64,000 nt of DNA. It comes from Corallococcus caeni (GTDB taxonomy: Bacteria > Myxococcota > Myxococcia > Myxococcales > Myxococcaceae). The position numbers were made by a program, and so were the translations under genes. Positions 50,918-62,354 of this stretch are shown piece after piece. Location: contig NZ_BTTW01000002.1 of the NCBI RefSeq assembly GCF_036245865.1, forward strand, positions 496,001 to 560,000, given 5' to 3'. Position 1 is the stretch's first letter. Each line of letters begins with the position of its first letter. Below the pieces are notes generated by a model, which did not search any database, was not told where the DNA came from, and saw nothing but the letters and a program-made list of their open reading frames with translations.

Positions 50918-52615
50918 ATGCGCTTCCGCCTGACCCTGACGACCCTCGTCTGCGCCACCGGGATGCTCGCTGGCACCGTCGGCTGTACCGGCAAGGTCGA
51001 ACCCGCGCCCGCGACAGCCACGCCTCCGGGCACGTCCAGTCCACCCATCGTCACCCCGCCGGCGCGGCCCCAGCCGCCGGCCGACGCGGGCACCGGTGTG
51101 GACGGCGGGGTCGCCACGGAGGACGGCGGCACGCCCACGGATCCGCCTACGGATCCGCCCACGGATCCGCCTGCGGATCCGGTAGACCCACCGCCCACGG
51201 AGCCGCAGGAGCCCGAGCCTCCGCCCCCCGCCGAATCGCAGTACACGCGCGTGCTCTGGGTGTCCCCCAGCGGCAACGACTCCGCGGCGGGCACGGAGAG
51301 CCTGCCCCTGCGCACGGTCGCGCGAGCGCTGTCATTGGTGAAACCCGGTGAGGCGGTGTTCCTCCTGTCCGGCACGTGGCGCGAACACGTGCAGCTGACG
51401 GAGCGGCAGGGCACGGCGGCGAAACCGCTGACGCTCCGGGCCGCGCCGGGCGCCACCGCCATCCTCAAGGGCGGCTCCATTGGCGAGACGGCGCTCGTGG
51501 ACGTGAGCGGCGCGTACTGGAACCTCCAGGGGCTCACGGTGGACGTGGGCGGCGAGCGCACGTTCGCGGTGATGTGGCGCGGCGCGGGCGCGCACCACGG
51601 CGTGCTCAAGGACAGCATCCTGAAGAACGGCAGGGAGGGCGCGGGCGCCTACGTGACGGACAAGGCGCACGACGTCCTCATCGAGAACAACGACATCTCC
51701 CACTTCGACCAGGGCGAGGTGGACAGCCACGGCGTCGCGGTGCAGACCTCCGCGTTCAACGTGGTGGTGCGCGGCAATGACATCCACCACAACTCCGGCG
51801 ACGGCGTGCAGTGCCTGGGGCCGGAGGGTGGCGCCACCAACCCGGGCACGCCGTTCGACAACCTGCTCGTGGAGGACAACCGGCTCCACGACAACCGGGA
51901 GAACGGCGCGGACATCAAGACGTGCACCCGCGTCACGCTGCGCGGCAACACCATCTACAACCACCGCGCCGTGTCCACCGCCGCGGGCGAGGGCATCCTC
52001 GTCCACATGTCCCCGTCCGACGTCACGCTGGAGGACAACGTCTTCTACGCCAACGCGCGCGCCATCCAGATTGGCGGCAACCGCGAGGGCGCGCCCCCCA
52101 CGCGCGTCATCCTCCGCCGCAACCTCATCCACGACGGCCTGGGCGAAGCGGACGGCGAGGAGGGCACCGGCATCCGCGTGGACGCGTCCGTGGACGTGAA
52201 GGTGCAGCACAACACCGTGTGGAACCTGAGCGGCGCGTGCCTCATCTTCGGCGCGGGCTCCAACGGCTCCAGCCAGGGCCTGGACGTGCGCAACAACATC
52301 TTCGCCGGCTGCGGCACCGCCGCGCGCGCGGGTCCGGGCCGGAGCGGCGCGGTGGTGGACGGCAACCTGTACTACCGCGGCGGCGGCGCGGTGGCCTTCA
52401 ACCTGGAGGGCGCCACCGTGGGCCTGGCGGACTGGCGCTCGAAGGCAGGCCTGGACAAGCGCTCCCAGGAGCGCGCCCCCGCCTTCGTGGACACGGGCGC
52501 GGACGACTACCAGCTGGCGGCGCAGTCCCCCGCTCGCGAGGCGGGCCTGTCCCTGGGGTTGCCCTTCTGCGGGGCGGCGCCGGACCAGGGCGCCTTCGAG
52601 TCAGGCTGCCCCTGA
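50918..52615 (+). CDS. Lipoprotein with a right-handed parallel beta-helix
   Basis: The product has 565 residues. The lipobox is GTVGC. A Pro/Asp-rich linker with TDPPTDPPTDPP repeats follows, then a long beta-helix with regular units such as VLIENNDISHF, VVRGNDIHHN, LLVEDNRLHDN and VTLRGNTIYN. The first strands (YTRVLWVSPSGNDSAAG) match the usual DUF1565-like start of pectate-lyase-fold proteins. The fold is used by polysaccharide lyases, but no catalytic set can be named. GAGGAG precedes the ATG. Confidence 0.85.
   Translation: MRFRLTLTTLVCATGMLAGTVGCTGKVEPAPATATPPGTSSPPIVTPPARPQPPADAGTGVDGGVATEDGGTPTDPPTDPPTDPPADPVDPPPTEPQEPEPPPPAESQYTRVLWVSPSGNDSAAGTESLPLRTVARALSLVKPGEAVFLLSGTWREHVQLTERQGTAAKPLTLRAAPGATAILKGGSIGETALVDVSGAYWNLQGLTVDVGGERTFAVMWRGAGAHHGVLKDSILKNGREGAGAYVTDKAHDVLIENNDISHFDQGEVDSHGVAVQTSAFNVVVRGNDIHHNSGDGVQCLGPEGGATNPGTPFDNLLVEDNRLHDNRENGADIKTCTRVTLRGNTIYNHRAVSTAAGEGILVHMSPSDVTLEDNVFYANARAIQIGGNREGAPPTRVILRRNLIHDGLGEADGEEGTGIRVDASVDVKVQHNTVWNLSGACLIFGAGSNGSSQGLDVRNNIFAGCGTAARAGPGRSGAVVDGNLYYRGGGAVAFNLEGATVGLADWRSKAGLDKRSQERAPAFVDTGADDYQLAAQSPAREAGLSLGLPFCGAAPDQGAFESGCP
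51137..51184 (+). repeat. Four tandem 12-bp units in the linker of the beta-helix gene
   Basis: The unit ACGGATCCGCCT is repeated at 51137, 51149, 51161 and, with changes, 51173. It encodes TDPP repeats. The GGATCC in each unit is part of a near-palindromic core. Slippage would change the linker length in steps of four residues. Confidence 0.75.
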
Positions 52616-52667
52616 CCCCCGGGGTTGTGTAGACTCCGGCCCCCCTCGCTCCGGAGTCCTGCGCCCC

Positions 52668-54615
52668 GTGTCGGCCCCGTCGGAACCCGCCTTCGGCATC
52701 GTCCTGGTCCCCCCGGGGTCGGTGGCCCGCGAACCCCTGAACGCCTGCGCCGAACGCGCGGGCCTGCGCGTGGTGAACGACCCGGACGACGCCTCGCTGG
52801 CGCTGGTGGACCTCACCGCGCCCGGCTGCGGCCCCGCCGTGGTGGAACTGCTCACGTCCCTCAACGGGCCCCACCTCACGCTCATCGCGGTGGTGTCCCC
52901 GGAGCCGCGCGGCTTCGCCGCCGTGGACACGCTGCGCCCCGCGGACATCGTCACCCACCAGGGGCTGCCGCACGAGCTCACCTGGCGCCTGCAGCGCGCC
53001 GCGGAGCGCCACCGCGAGCGCGAGGAGCAGGCCCGCAGCCAGACGGACCTGGCGCTGCTGCTGGAGCTCACCGCCGACTACGCGGAGAGCTCCGACGTGG
53101 AAGCGCTCCTGCACGGCGTGACGCGGCGCCTGGCGGAGCAGCTGGACATCGCGCGCGCCACGCTGGTGATGGTGGGCGGCGGCGCGGACGAGGGCGTCAT
53201 CGTCGCCGCCAGCGACGACCCGGGCATGAAGGACCTGCGCATCGACCTGGCGCGCTATCCCGAAATCCGCGAGGTCGTCCGCACCGGCAAGCCCGTCGTG
53301 ATGCAGGAGGCCGCCACGCACCCGCTGCTGGGCGACCTGGAGCGCCGGGCCGTGGCCGCGCGAGGCATCCACGCCATCGCCGCGCTGCCGCTGCCCATCC
53401 GGGGCCAGGTGCGCGGCGTGCTGCTGTTGCGCGCGGCCGGGCGCAGGCGCGCGTTCAGCACACGGGAAATCGACTTCCTCACCACCGTGGCCCACGCGAC
53501 GGCGGTGGCGCTGCGGAGCGCGTCGGTGCTCCAGTCCGTGCAGACGGCGCGGCTGGCCGCGGAGGAGAAGGCCGCCTCGTTCAAGCCCTACCAGCTCTTC
53601 TTCGCCCACGTGAGCGAGGGCGTGGCCATCCTCGACGACGAGGCCGCCGTGCTGTCGCTCAACCCCTCCGGCGCGTCCATGCTGGACACGACCGCCAGCG
53701 AGGCCCGGGGCAAGCACCTGAATCAAATCACGCAGCCGGTGGACGACGGCGTGCTGATGGAGCTGGTGACGTCCGCGTCGCGCGGCGAGGCGCGCATGGG
53801 CGTGGACGTGGTGGTGCGCACGCCCGCGGGAAGGTGCCTCACGCTGTCCATGTCCGCGGCGCCGCTGCGCGACGAGGACGCGGCCACCATCCTGTCCTTC
53901 CGCGACGTGACGCACGCGCGCAAGCTGGAGGACGAGCTGCGCAACACGAAGGACTTCCTGGAGCGGCTCATCGACTCGTCGGTGGACGCCATCATCGCCG
54001 CCGACCTGAAGGGGCGCATCATCCTCTTCAACAAGGGCGCGGAGGCCATGTGCGGCTACACCGCGCAGGAGGCCCAGGAGAAGCTCACCGCGCACCAGCT
54101 CTACCCGCCCGGCGTCGCCCAGCGCATCATGGCCCAGCTGCGCGGGCCGGAGATGGGCGGCAAGGGCCGGCTGTCGCTCACGCGCCAGGAGCTGATGCAC
54201 CGCTCCGGTGAGCGCGTGCCCGTGAACATGACGGCCTCCATCGTCTACGAGGGCGGCCGCGAGTCCTTCACCGTGGGCATCTTCACGGACCTCCGGGACC
54301 GGGTGCAGCTGGAGCGCAAGCTGTCCGACGTGGAGACGCGGCTGGAGGAGAGCGAGAAGAACGCCGTCATCGTCGCGCTCGCCGGCACCGCCGCCCACGA
54401 ACTCAACCAGCCCCTCACCTCCGTGATGGGCTACGCGGAGCTGCTCAAGCGCAAGCTCAAGGAGGAGGACTTCGCCTTCAGGCCGGTGGACATCATCTAC
54501 CGCGAGGCGGAGCGCATGGCGGAGATCGTCCGGAAGATCGGGAAGATCACCCGCTACGAGACGAAGTCGTACGTGGGGGCGCAGCAGATCCTCGACCTGG
54601 ACAAGGCCAGCTCCC

Positions 54616-54626
<11 letters not shown>
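52668..54626 (+). CDS. Sensor-kinase-like protein (GAF-PAS-PAS-HisKA) lacking an ATP-binding domain
   Basis: The product has 652 residues from the GTG at 52668. An N-terminal receiver-like but degenerate region (FGIVLVPPG) precedes a GAF domain (about 140-285), two PAS domains (about 300-420 and 425-545) and a HisKA dimerisation domain with the phosphoacceptor His577 in AAHELNQPLTSVMGYAELL. The protein ends 75 residues later, with no N-, G1- or G2-box, so it has no catalytic ATP-binding domain. The following gene overlaps its end by 11 bases and encodes a complete kinase. The likely function is as a dimer partner or phosphorylation substrate of that kinase. Confidence 0.85.
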
Positions 54627-56538
<1,912 letters not shown>

Positions 56539-56558
56539 CGACGACGGCGGGCGCGGCC

Positions 56559-57425
56559 TCAGCCCTCGCCGCCCTCGTCGTCCAGCTCCCGCCGGAACTC
56601 CTCGTTCGTGAGCAGGCCCTTGCGCGCCATGATGCGCATGAGGGCCCAGAAGCGGCGCTCCAGCTCCTCCAGCCGGTCCGGCTCCTCGCGCGCCGCCTGC
56701 CCGAAGAGGTAGTCCAGGTCGTCCAGCACGCCGCCCCCGGACGACGGCGCCCGCGCCTTGCCCTTGTCCCCCGCGCCAGCACCCGCGCCGCCGCGCTTGC
56801 GTTTCGCCTGCTCCTCTCGCTCGCGGATGAGGTCCGCCAGCGACGTGCGCTGCGTCTTCTCCGCCGCCGGCAGCTCCTCGCCGACGATGACCTCCTCGTC
56901 GTCCTCCACGGCCGGGCGTGCGGGGGGAGGAGCGGGTCTTGCAGGCGGACGCGCCGGGGCAGCGCGAGGGCCCGTGGCCACGGGGACCTTGTGGTAGTAG
57001 CGCAGGATGGCGCCGCGCACCGCGGACAGCGCCGTCACCCGGCCGCTGACCTTCAGGCCGCTGGTGAACTCGATCTCCTCGATGGCGGTGATGTTCAGCG
57101 GATCCGCCATGGCCACCACCAGCTGGCGCCGGCCGCCCGCGTTCTCCAGCGCGTAGGGGAACAGGTCGTGCTGTTCGCAGAAGCGCGCGCGCAACAGGTG
57201 CACCGCCGCCCAGTCCGGTGTGATCGCCGCCAGGTCCACCTGCGGCATCTCCAGGGCCTCACTGAGCGCCTGGGCGAGCGTGGCCTCCGTGATGGCGCCT
57301 TGCCCGATCAGCGTCACGCCCAGCCGCTGCCGCGTCTGTCGCTGCGCCGCGAGCCCCGCCTCCAACTGCGCGGGGGTGATCGCACCGCGTTCCACCAGCA
57401 GCTCACCAATGCGCTTCCTGGCCAT
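56559..57425 (-). CDS. Stand-alone MshEN (GSPII_E N-terminal) domain protein
   Basis: The product has 288 residues. The first 130 form an MshEN-type domain with RIGELLVERGAITPAQLEAGL and RLGVTLIGQGAITEATLAQAL. The RLGxxLxxxG motif is the c-di-GMP-binding element of MshE and related ATPases; the expected C-terminal Gln is replaced. A Pro/Ala-rich linker and an acidic helix follow, with no ATPase domain. The gene ends near the HK gene stop (20-base gap). The likely role is as a c-di-GMP-linked adaptor. Confidence 0.75.
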   Translation of the reverse strand: MARKRIGELLVERGAITPAQLEAGLAAQRQTRQRLGVTLIGQGAITEATLAQALSEALEMPQVDLAAITPDWAAVHLLRARFCEQHDLFPYALENAGGRRQLVVAMADPLNITAIEEIEFTSGLKVSGRVTALSAVRGAILRYYHKVPVATGPRAAPARPPARPAPPPARPAVEDDEEVIVGEELPAAEKTQRTSLADLIREREEQAKRKRGGAGAGAGDKGKARAPSSGGGVLDDLDYLFGQAAREEPDRLEELERRFWALMRIMARKGLLTNEEFRRELDDEGGEG

Positions 57426-57592
57426 GGTTTCCCCGCCTAACACGGCACCCGAAGGTGCCCAAATCGCTGGCACGTCTGTTGCGCAAGCCACTGGAAAGGG
57501 CCCGCCGTGTGCCCTGTGGAGCGACTTGGCAAGCGGCGAGCCAACGCAAAATTCCTGTGAGATTTCAGTAACTAACGCTGAGGGTGCCTGCC

Positions 57593-57621
57593 TTGACACG
57601 CCTGGGAGCGGTTCCTAGACT
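57593..57621 (+). promoter_or_regulatory. Sigma-70-type promoter of the aglRQS operon
   Basis: A perfect -35 TTGACA (57593-57598) is followed by a 17-base spacer and a -10 TAGACT (57616-57621, four of six consensus bases). The predicted transcript start is near 57628, giving a leader of about 110 bases before the aglR ATG. Confidence 0.7.
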
Positions 57622-57739
57622 CGGCGCCACCGTGATCCAAAATTCCTGCTTCTGACCTGGGTGGATGTCCACCCGGCCGGTCGCAGTGCGGAGTGGCCCG
57701 CAAGCGCGTGTCGCTCCGCCCATCTGGAGGCATTCCGTG

Positions 57740-58483
57740 ATGAACCTGGGGTTCGTAGCCAATCTGTCCGTCCTCGCCAACGCCGCCGGCGGCAATGAGA
57801 CCTTCCTGCAGGAACTGGGGCGCCGCTGGGAGTCCGGTCAGGCCGGTATGTACCCCATCGCGGTCTGTCTGGTGGTCGCGCTCTCCATCATCATCGAGCG
57901 CAGCATCGTCCTGTTCGGCAAGGCCTCCATCAACAAGGAAGGCTTCCTGCGCGGGCTGAAGAAGCACATCTACGCGGGCGACCTGGACAAGGCCATCAAC
58001 TACGTGGCCGGCCAGAAGAACACGCCGCTGACCAACGTCATCAAGGCCGGCCTGATGAACGTCCCCAAGGGCCAGGAAGAGGTCCAGGCGGCGCTCGACG
58101 AGGCCAGCCTGCGTGAGACGCCCCGCCTCGAGGCGCGCACGGGCTACCTGGCGATGCTCGGCAACGCGGCGATGCTCGCGGGCCTCCTGGGCACGGTGAA
58201 CGGTCTCATCACCTGCTTCGAGGCGGTGGCGAACGTGAACCCGGCCGACAAGGCGACCATTCTGGCGAACGGCATCTCGGAAGCCATGAACTGCACGGGC
58301 TTCGGTCTGCTCACGGCCATCCCGGCGCTGATCGCCTTCTCCGTGCTGATGGGCCGCACCCAGGGCCTCATCAACGACATCAACGAGACCAGCGTCTCCG
58401 TGCTGAACCTCATCGTGGCCAACCGCGACAAGTTCAAGAACCTGAACATCCCGGCCTCCGCCCACGCGCACGCCGAGGAGTAG
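57740..58483 (+). CDS. aglR: AglR: MotA/TolQ/ExbB-type proton-channel subunit of the gliding motor
   Basis: The product has 247 residues. An N-terminal helix (MYPIAVCLVVALSIIIERSI) is followed by a cytoplasmic loop with GDLDKAINYVAG, then two closing helices (LAMLGNAAMLAGLLGTVNGLI and GFGLLTAIPALIAFSVLMG) with the GTV and AIPA motifs of the TolQ/ExbB/MotA family. With two downstream TolR-like genes the order matches aglR-aglQ-aglS of M. xanthus, where the inner-membrane channel powers A-motility. The ATG at 57740 has GGAGG nine bases upstream; a GTG lies one codon before. Confidence 0.9.
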   Translation: MNLGFVANLSVLANAAGGNETFLQELGRRWESGQAGMYPIAVCLVVALSIIIERSIVLFGKASINKEGFLRGLKKHIYAGDLDKAINYVAGQKNTPLTNVIKAGLMNVPKGQEEVQAALDEASLRETPRLEARTGYLAMLGNAAMLAGLLGTVNGLITCFEAVANVNPADKATILANGISEAMNCTGFGLLTAIPALIAFSVLMGRTQGLINDINETSVSVLNLIVANRDKFKNLNIPASAHAHAEE

Positions 58484-58638
58484 TCCTCCTCACGGCCGTC
58501 GCCGGTTGGAACCGGATGTACCGGCGCGCTGTCTGGTAGCCCCGAGTGGTGGACCCGGACAGCCGCGTCGGTTTCCCAGAGTCTTCTTGAAACGTCGTTC
58601 GTGCGCGAAGAGCGCGGTAGAGCAGGGAGGTAGTCGCC

Positions 58639-59127
58639 ATGGCCGGCGGAATGGACCTGGGCACCGGTGGGAAGGGTGGCAAGAAGCCGCTCGACACCGC
58701 CATCAACATGGTGCCCTTCATCGACCTGATGGCAGTGACCATCAGCTTCCTCATCATGACGGCGGTCTGGACCCAGATCGGCCGTCTCCAGGTGTCGCAG
58801 GCCGGCGGGGCCTCCACGGACGAGCAGCAGGAGGAGGAGAAGACCAAGACGGTCCAGCTCACCCTCCTGGTGTCGCCCACGGAGATGCGCCTCACCGCCG
58901 ACCAGAGCGCCTTCGACCCCATTCCCCTCACCCGGGATGACAAGGGCCGGCCGGACCTGACCAAGCTGGTGGCGCGCTTCAAGGAGTTGAAGGCGCAGCT
59001 TCCGGACCAGGCCGCCATCACCCTTCAGACCGAGGATCTGGTCCGCTACGAGGACCTGGTCCGCATCATCGACGAGTGCATCGGCTCCGGGTTGCCCCAG
59101 GTGTCGGTCTCCGCGGCGATGGGCTAA
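58639..59127 (+). CDS. aglQ: AglQ: TolR/ExbD-like subunit of the gliding motor
   Basis: The product has 162 residues with a single N-terminal membrane helix, NMVPFIDLMAVTISFLIMTAVW. Asp29 is the expected proton-binding residue; M. xanthus AglQ has the equivalent at position 28, as recalled. The periplasmic part carries an ExbD-like fold (LTLLVSPTEMRLTADQS, AITLQTEDLVRYEDLV). AGGGAGG precedes the ATG. The 155-base gap from aglR contains nothing recognised. Confidence 0.88.
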   Translation: MAGGMDLGTGGKGGKKPLDTAINMVPFIDLMAVTISFLIMTAVWTQIGRLQVSQAGGASTDEQQEEEKTKTVQLTLLVSPTEMRLTADQSAFDPIPLTRDDKGRPDLTKLVARFKELKAQLPDQAAITLQTEDLVRYEDLVRIIDECIGSGLPQVSVSAAMG

Positions 59128-59145
59128 CAGGAGAGCACCCAAGCC

Positions 59146-59724
59146 ATGGGCATCAAGGTTCCCGGTAAGCGGTACGGCAAGCGGCTGGAGCACTCCAAGG
59201 TCTTCGGCCACGGCGGTCACGGCAAGAAGAACGGCAACGCGGACCTGCTCATCACCCCGCTCGTCGACATGTTCGTCATCATCGTGCTCTTCCTCATCGC
59301 GAACTTCTCCGCGACGGGCGAGGTGCTGATGATGACCAAGGACATCGTCCTTCCCGAAGCGGTCAACGTGAAGGAAGTGGAGATGCACCCGGTGGTGATG
59401 GTGTCCAACGACCAGGTCAGCGTGTCGGGCACCATCGTGGGCCGGGTGGAGGACCTCACCAAGGACGAGTACCTCAACATCCCCGCGCTGGAGGAGAAGC
59501 TGCGGGACATGAAGAAGCAGTTCGAGGACCTGCACTCCATGGCCGGCGGTGGCGAGACCTTCAAGGGCGACGTCAACATCCAGGCCAACAAGGACGTCCA
59601 GTTCAAGGTCATCAAGCGGGTGATGTTCAGCTGCGCCACGGCCGGCTACAGCAACATCAACTTCGCCGTCATCCAGGCGGGTGGCGCCGCGGCCGGTGAG
59701 AAGACCGCCGCCGTCACCCCGTAA
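59146..59724 (+). CDS. aglS: AglS: second TolR/ExbD-like subunit of the gliding motor
   Basis: The product has 192 residues. A basic N-terminus (KRYGKRLEHSK) precedes a membrane helix, ADLLITPLVDMFVIIVLFLIA, with the conserved Asp in PLVDMF. The periplasmic domain is ExbD-like and contains a coil-like helix (LEEKLRDMKKQFEDLHS). It follows aglQ by 18 bases. Having two TolR-like proteins with one TolQ-like protein is a feature of the Agl motor. Confidence 0.88.
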   Translation: MGIKVPGKRYGKRLEHSKVFGHGGHGKKNGNADLLITPLVDMFVIIVLFLIANFSATGEVLMMTKDIVLPEAVNVKEVEMHPVVMVSNDQVSVSGTIVGRVEDLTKDEYLNIPALEEKLRDMKKQFEDLHSMAGGGETFKGDVNIQANKDVQFKVIKRVMFSCATAGYSNINFAVIQAGGAAAGEKTAAVTP

Positions 59725-59777
59725 CAACAGCTTCGCGGCGGATCCCGGCCGGTTCCGGGTTCCGCGCTTTACAAAAG

Positions 59778-59806
59778 ACGCCCTGACCCTGCCTGGGTCG
59801 GGGCGT
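59778..59806 (+). terminator. Terminator of the aglRQS operon
   Basis: A 12-bp stem (59778-59789 with 59795-59806, one G-T wobble) with a 5-base loop starts 54 bases after the aglS stop. It is preceded by AAAAG and followed by a modest T-containing stretch, so it should stop transcription before gph. Confidence 0.7.
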
Positions 59807-59834
59807 TCGCGTTTCTGCTAGAGAAGCGCCCATC

Positions 59835-60494
59835 ATGCTCCTGCGCGCCGTGCTCTTCGACCTGGATGGGACGCTGGTGGACTCGCTGGGGGACATCGCC
59901 ACGGCGATGAACCACGCGCTGGAGCAGCACGGCCTGCCGCCGCACCCGGAGGCCGCCTACCTGCGCTTCGTGGGAGAGGGCGTGGCGAAGCTCGCCGAGC
60001 GGGCCACGGCCGGCGCACCCCCCGCGCTCCAGGGGCAGGTGCTGTCCACGTACCACGCCCACTACGACGCCCACCTGTTCGACCGGACGCGCGCCTACCC
60101 GGGCGTGGAGGACGCGCTCGTGGCGCTGGCGGCGGACGGCGTGCGGCTGGGCGTGCTCAGCAACAAGTCCGACGACTTCGTGAAGCGGCTGGCGGCGCGG
60201 CTGCTGCCGGGCGTGCGCTTCACGGCCGTGTACGGCGAGCGGCCGGGCATCCCGCGCAAGCCGGACCCCACCGCGGCGCTGGCCCTGGCGGCGGAGCTGG
60301 GCGTGGCGCCGGCCGCGTGCGGCTTCGTGGGGGACACCTCCGTGGACATGGACACCGCGAAGGCCGCGGGCATGTACGGCGTGGGCGTCACCTGGGGCTT
60401 CCGCACGGCGGAGGAGCTGCACGCGCATGGCGCGCGCGCGGTGGTCTCCTCGGCGGGCGAGCTCCTGGCCGCGCTGCGGACCGCGGGCGCCTGA
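59835..60494 (+). CDS. gph: Phosphoglycolate phosphatase (HAD family)
   Basis: The product has 219 residues. The HAD motifs are present: VLFDLDGTLVDS (I), VLSNKS (II), RKPDP (III) and FVGDTSVDMDTAKAAG (IV). The helical cap follows motif I, as in Gph (subclass I). It dephosphorylates 2-phosphoglycolate made during DNA repair, although related HAD enzymes use other sugar phosphates. It follows the agl operon terminator. Confidence 0.88.
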   Translation: MLLRAVLFDLDGTLVDSLGDIATAMNHALEQHGLPPHPEAAYLRFVGEGVAKLAERATAGAPPALQGQVLSTYHAHYDAHLFDRTRAYPGVEDALVALAADGVRLGVLSNKSDDFVKRLAARLLPGVRFTAVYGERPGIPRKPDPTAALALAAELGVAPAACGFVGDTSVDMDTAKAAGMYGVGVTWGFRTAEELHAHGARAVVSSAGELLAALRTAGA

Positions 60495-60501
60495 AAAGCA
60501 G

Positions 60502-60537
60502 CAGGGGCCGCCTCCTTCTCGTGGAGGACGGCCCCTG
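60502..60537. terminator. Bidirectional terminator between gph and the desaturase gene
   Basis: CAGGGGCCG/CGGCCCCTG (60502-60510 with 60529-60537) continues into CCTCC/GGAGG (60511-60515 with 60523-60527) with one bulged A and a 7-base loop. It sits between the convergent stops at 60494 and 60566; AAAA precedes it, giving U residues on the minus strand. Confidence 0.65.
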
Positions 60538-60565
60538 GGGCTTACAGCGCGGTCGCTTGAGTGGT

Positions 60566-61753
60566 TCAGGCCGCCACGGCGAGGTCCGGCTTGGGCTGCT
60601 CCGGGACGGCGTCCACGGCGGGCGGACGGCCCAGCAGCTTGAGCATCCGGTAGTGCGACGCCACGGCGCTGCGGAAGGTCTTCGCCTCGATGTAGGGCAG
60701 GCCGTGCTCCTCGGCGGTGGCCTTCACGATTTCACTCAGCGCCGGGTAGTGGATGCTGCACACCTTGGGGAACAGGTGGTGCTCCACCTGGAAGTTGAGG
60801 CCGCCCACGTACCAGCTCAGCAGGCGGTTCTTGCGGGCGAAGTTCGCGGTGGTGCGCAGCTGGTGCACCATCCACGCGTCCTCCACCTTGCCGTCCGTGT
60901 CCGGCACGGGGAACTCCGCGTTCTCCACCACGTGGGCCAGCTGGAAGACGATGCCCAGGATGAAGCCCGCCGTCATGTGCATGGCCAGCTGCCCCACCAC
61001 GAACTGCCACCAGGTCACGTCCAGCACCAGCCACGGAATCACCAGCGTCCAGCCGTAGTACACGGCCTTCATCGCCAGCAGGCGGGCCCACTCGACGCCT
61101 GCGTGCTTCTTCCCCTTGTAGGGGCCCAGGTCCTTCTGGAAGAAGTACTTGTAGTCCTTCGCGAACACCCAGAAGACCGTGGTCAGCGAGTACGCCGCGA
61201 ACGCGTACAGGTGCTGGAAGCGGTGGTACCCCTTCCACTCGCTGTACGGCGACAGCCGCAGCTGCGGGCTCACCGTCAGGTCCTCGTCCATGCCCTGGAT
61301 GTTGGTGTACGTGTGGTGCAGGACGTTGTGGGTGATGCGCCACATGTAGCTGTTCGCGCCGATGAGGTCGAACGCGAGGCCCACCACCGTGTTCACCTTC
61401 GCGTCGTCGCTGTAGGAGCCGTGCACGCCGTCATGGCCGATGCAGAAGCCGATGCCCGCGATGGCCACGCCCATCAGCACCGCCAGGCCCAGCATGCCCC
61501 AGGCATTGAAGTGGCCGCTGAGCAGCAGCCCGTAGACCCCCGCGGTGAAGCCCAGGATGGACAGGGCCTTCACGTACATGGCCTTGTTGGCTCGCTGCGA
61601 GAGGTTCCGGGTCTCGAAGTATTCGGAGACGCGTCGCTTCAAGTCCTCCGCGAAGGAGGCATCGCGCTGGCCAAAGGTCACACGGGTCGGGTTTGTCACT
61701 GGGAGGGACGCCTCACGATTGGGGTCTGCAGGGGTGAATCCGGGACGGGGCAT
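60566..61753 (-). CDS. Membrane fatty-acid desaturase (linoleoyl-CoA/delta-6 type)
   Basis: The product has 395 residues. The three histidine boxes are HDGVH (107-111), HNVLHH (142-147) and QVEHH near the C-terminus. In the third box a Gln replaces the first His, typical of front-end (delta-5/6) desaturases. Four or so hydrophobic segments fit the usual topology. There is no fused cytochrome b5 domain. It inserts double bonds in fatty acids and so adjusts membrane fluidity; it is divergent from the cold-shock gene. Confidence 0.93.
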   Translation of the reverse strand: MPRPGFTPADPNREASLPVTNPTRVTFGQRDASFAEDLKRRVSEYFETRNLSQRANKAMYVKALSILGFTAGVYGLLLSGHFNAWGMLGLAVLMGVAIAGIGFCIGHDGVHGSYSDDAKVNTVVGLAFDLIGANSYMWRITHNVLHHTYTNIQGMDEDLTVSPQLRLSPYSEWKGYHRFQHLYAFAAYSLTTVFWVFAKDYKYFFQKDLGPYKGKKHAGVEWARLLAMKAVYYGWTLVIPWLVLDVTWWQFVVGQLAMHMTAGFILGIVFQLAHVVENAEFPVPDTDGKVEDAWMVHQLRTTANFARKNRLLSWYVGGLNFQVEHHLFPKVCSIHYPALSEIVKATAEEHGLPYIEAKTFRSAVASHYRMLKLLGRPPAVDAVPEQPKPDLAVAA

Positions 61754-62055
61754 CCACGATAGGCCACGTCCGGGTGGAAGTGTTCAAGGCTGAAAACTAT
61801 TCCGGAACACCGGGCCCCTCCAGAGGTGTCACTCCTGGCCGCCTGGAGCGTCAGCCAGCGGGAAATGGACCGCCCCACGAAGGCGTTTCACTGCCGGATC
61901 GAGGTTGTTACCTTCGACGGCGTGAGAAGGGACGGGAGTGGTTCCCGGCTCGACTTCATGCCTGTTCAGGGCTAAGGCGCGGTCTTCGCCCCAAAATTCG
62001 GGGGCGGGCAGTCCGGCGATTTCGCAGGGTTGCCAGTGGGACAAGGAAGCAGATC
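61754..62055. promoter_or_regulatory. Divergent region and probable long cold-shock leader
   Basis: These 302 bases separate the desaturase and csp starts. No real gene is seen in it. Cold-shock genes often carry a long structured leader, and the plus-strand 150 bases before the csp ATG could be one. No consensus promoter was identified. Confidence 0.4.
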
Positions 62056-62262
62056 ATGGCAAGTGGTACGGTGAAGTGGTTCAATGATGCGAAGGGTTTT
62101 GGGTTCATCACGCAGGACAGCGGTGGTCCGGACGTGTTCTGCCATCACACGGCCATCGTGGCGGACGGTTTCCGCACCCTGGCCGAGGGCCAGAAGGTGG
62201 AGTTCGACGTGAAGAAGGGCCCCAAGGGGCTCCAGGCGGAGAACGTCCGCCCGGTCGGCTGA
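62056..62262 (+). CDS. Cold-shock protein (CspA family)
   Basis: The product has 68 residues: a single CSD fold with [14 protein letters not shown] (RNP1) and [10 protein letters not shown] (RNP2), then [15 protein letters not shown]. It binds single-stranded RNA and DNA and acts as an RNA chaperone. ACAAGGAAG precedes the ATG. The terminator at 62296 ends the transcript. Confidence 0.96.
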   Translation: MASGTVKWFNDAKGFGFITQDSGGPDVFCHHTAIVADGFRTLAEGQKVEFDVKKGPKGLQAENVRPVG

Positions 62263-62295
62263 GCCTTCCGGCTCTGCTGCTTTTCACGCATCCAC

Positions 62296-62329
62296 GAGGT
62301 CCGGCCTTGAAGGGGCCGGGCCTCTTTTT
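62296..62329 (+). terminator. Rho-independent terminator after the cold-shock gene
   Basis: An 11-bp stem (62296-62306 with 62314-62324, one wobble) with a 7-base loop is followed directly by TTTTT (62325-62329). It lies 34 bases after the csp stop. This is one of the two textbook intrinsic terminators in the window. Confidence 0.9.
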
Positions 62330-62354
62330 CGCTCAATGTTTCCCAGGAGGTTCC

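Noticed and set aside
58639-59724. ExbD/TolR pair as part of a TonB or Tol-Pal system
   Set aside because: No tonB, tolB or pal gene is adjacent, and one TolQ-like with two TolR-like genes matches aglRQS.
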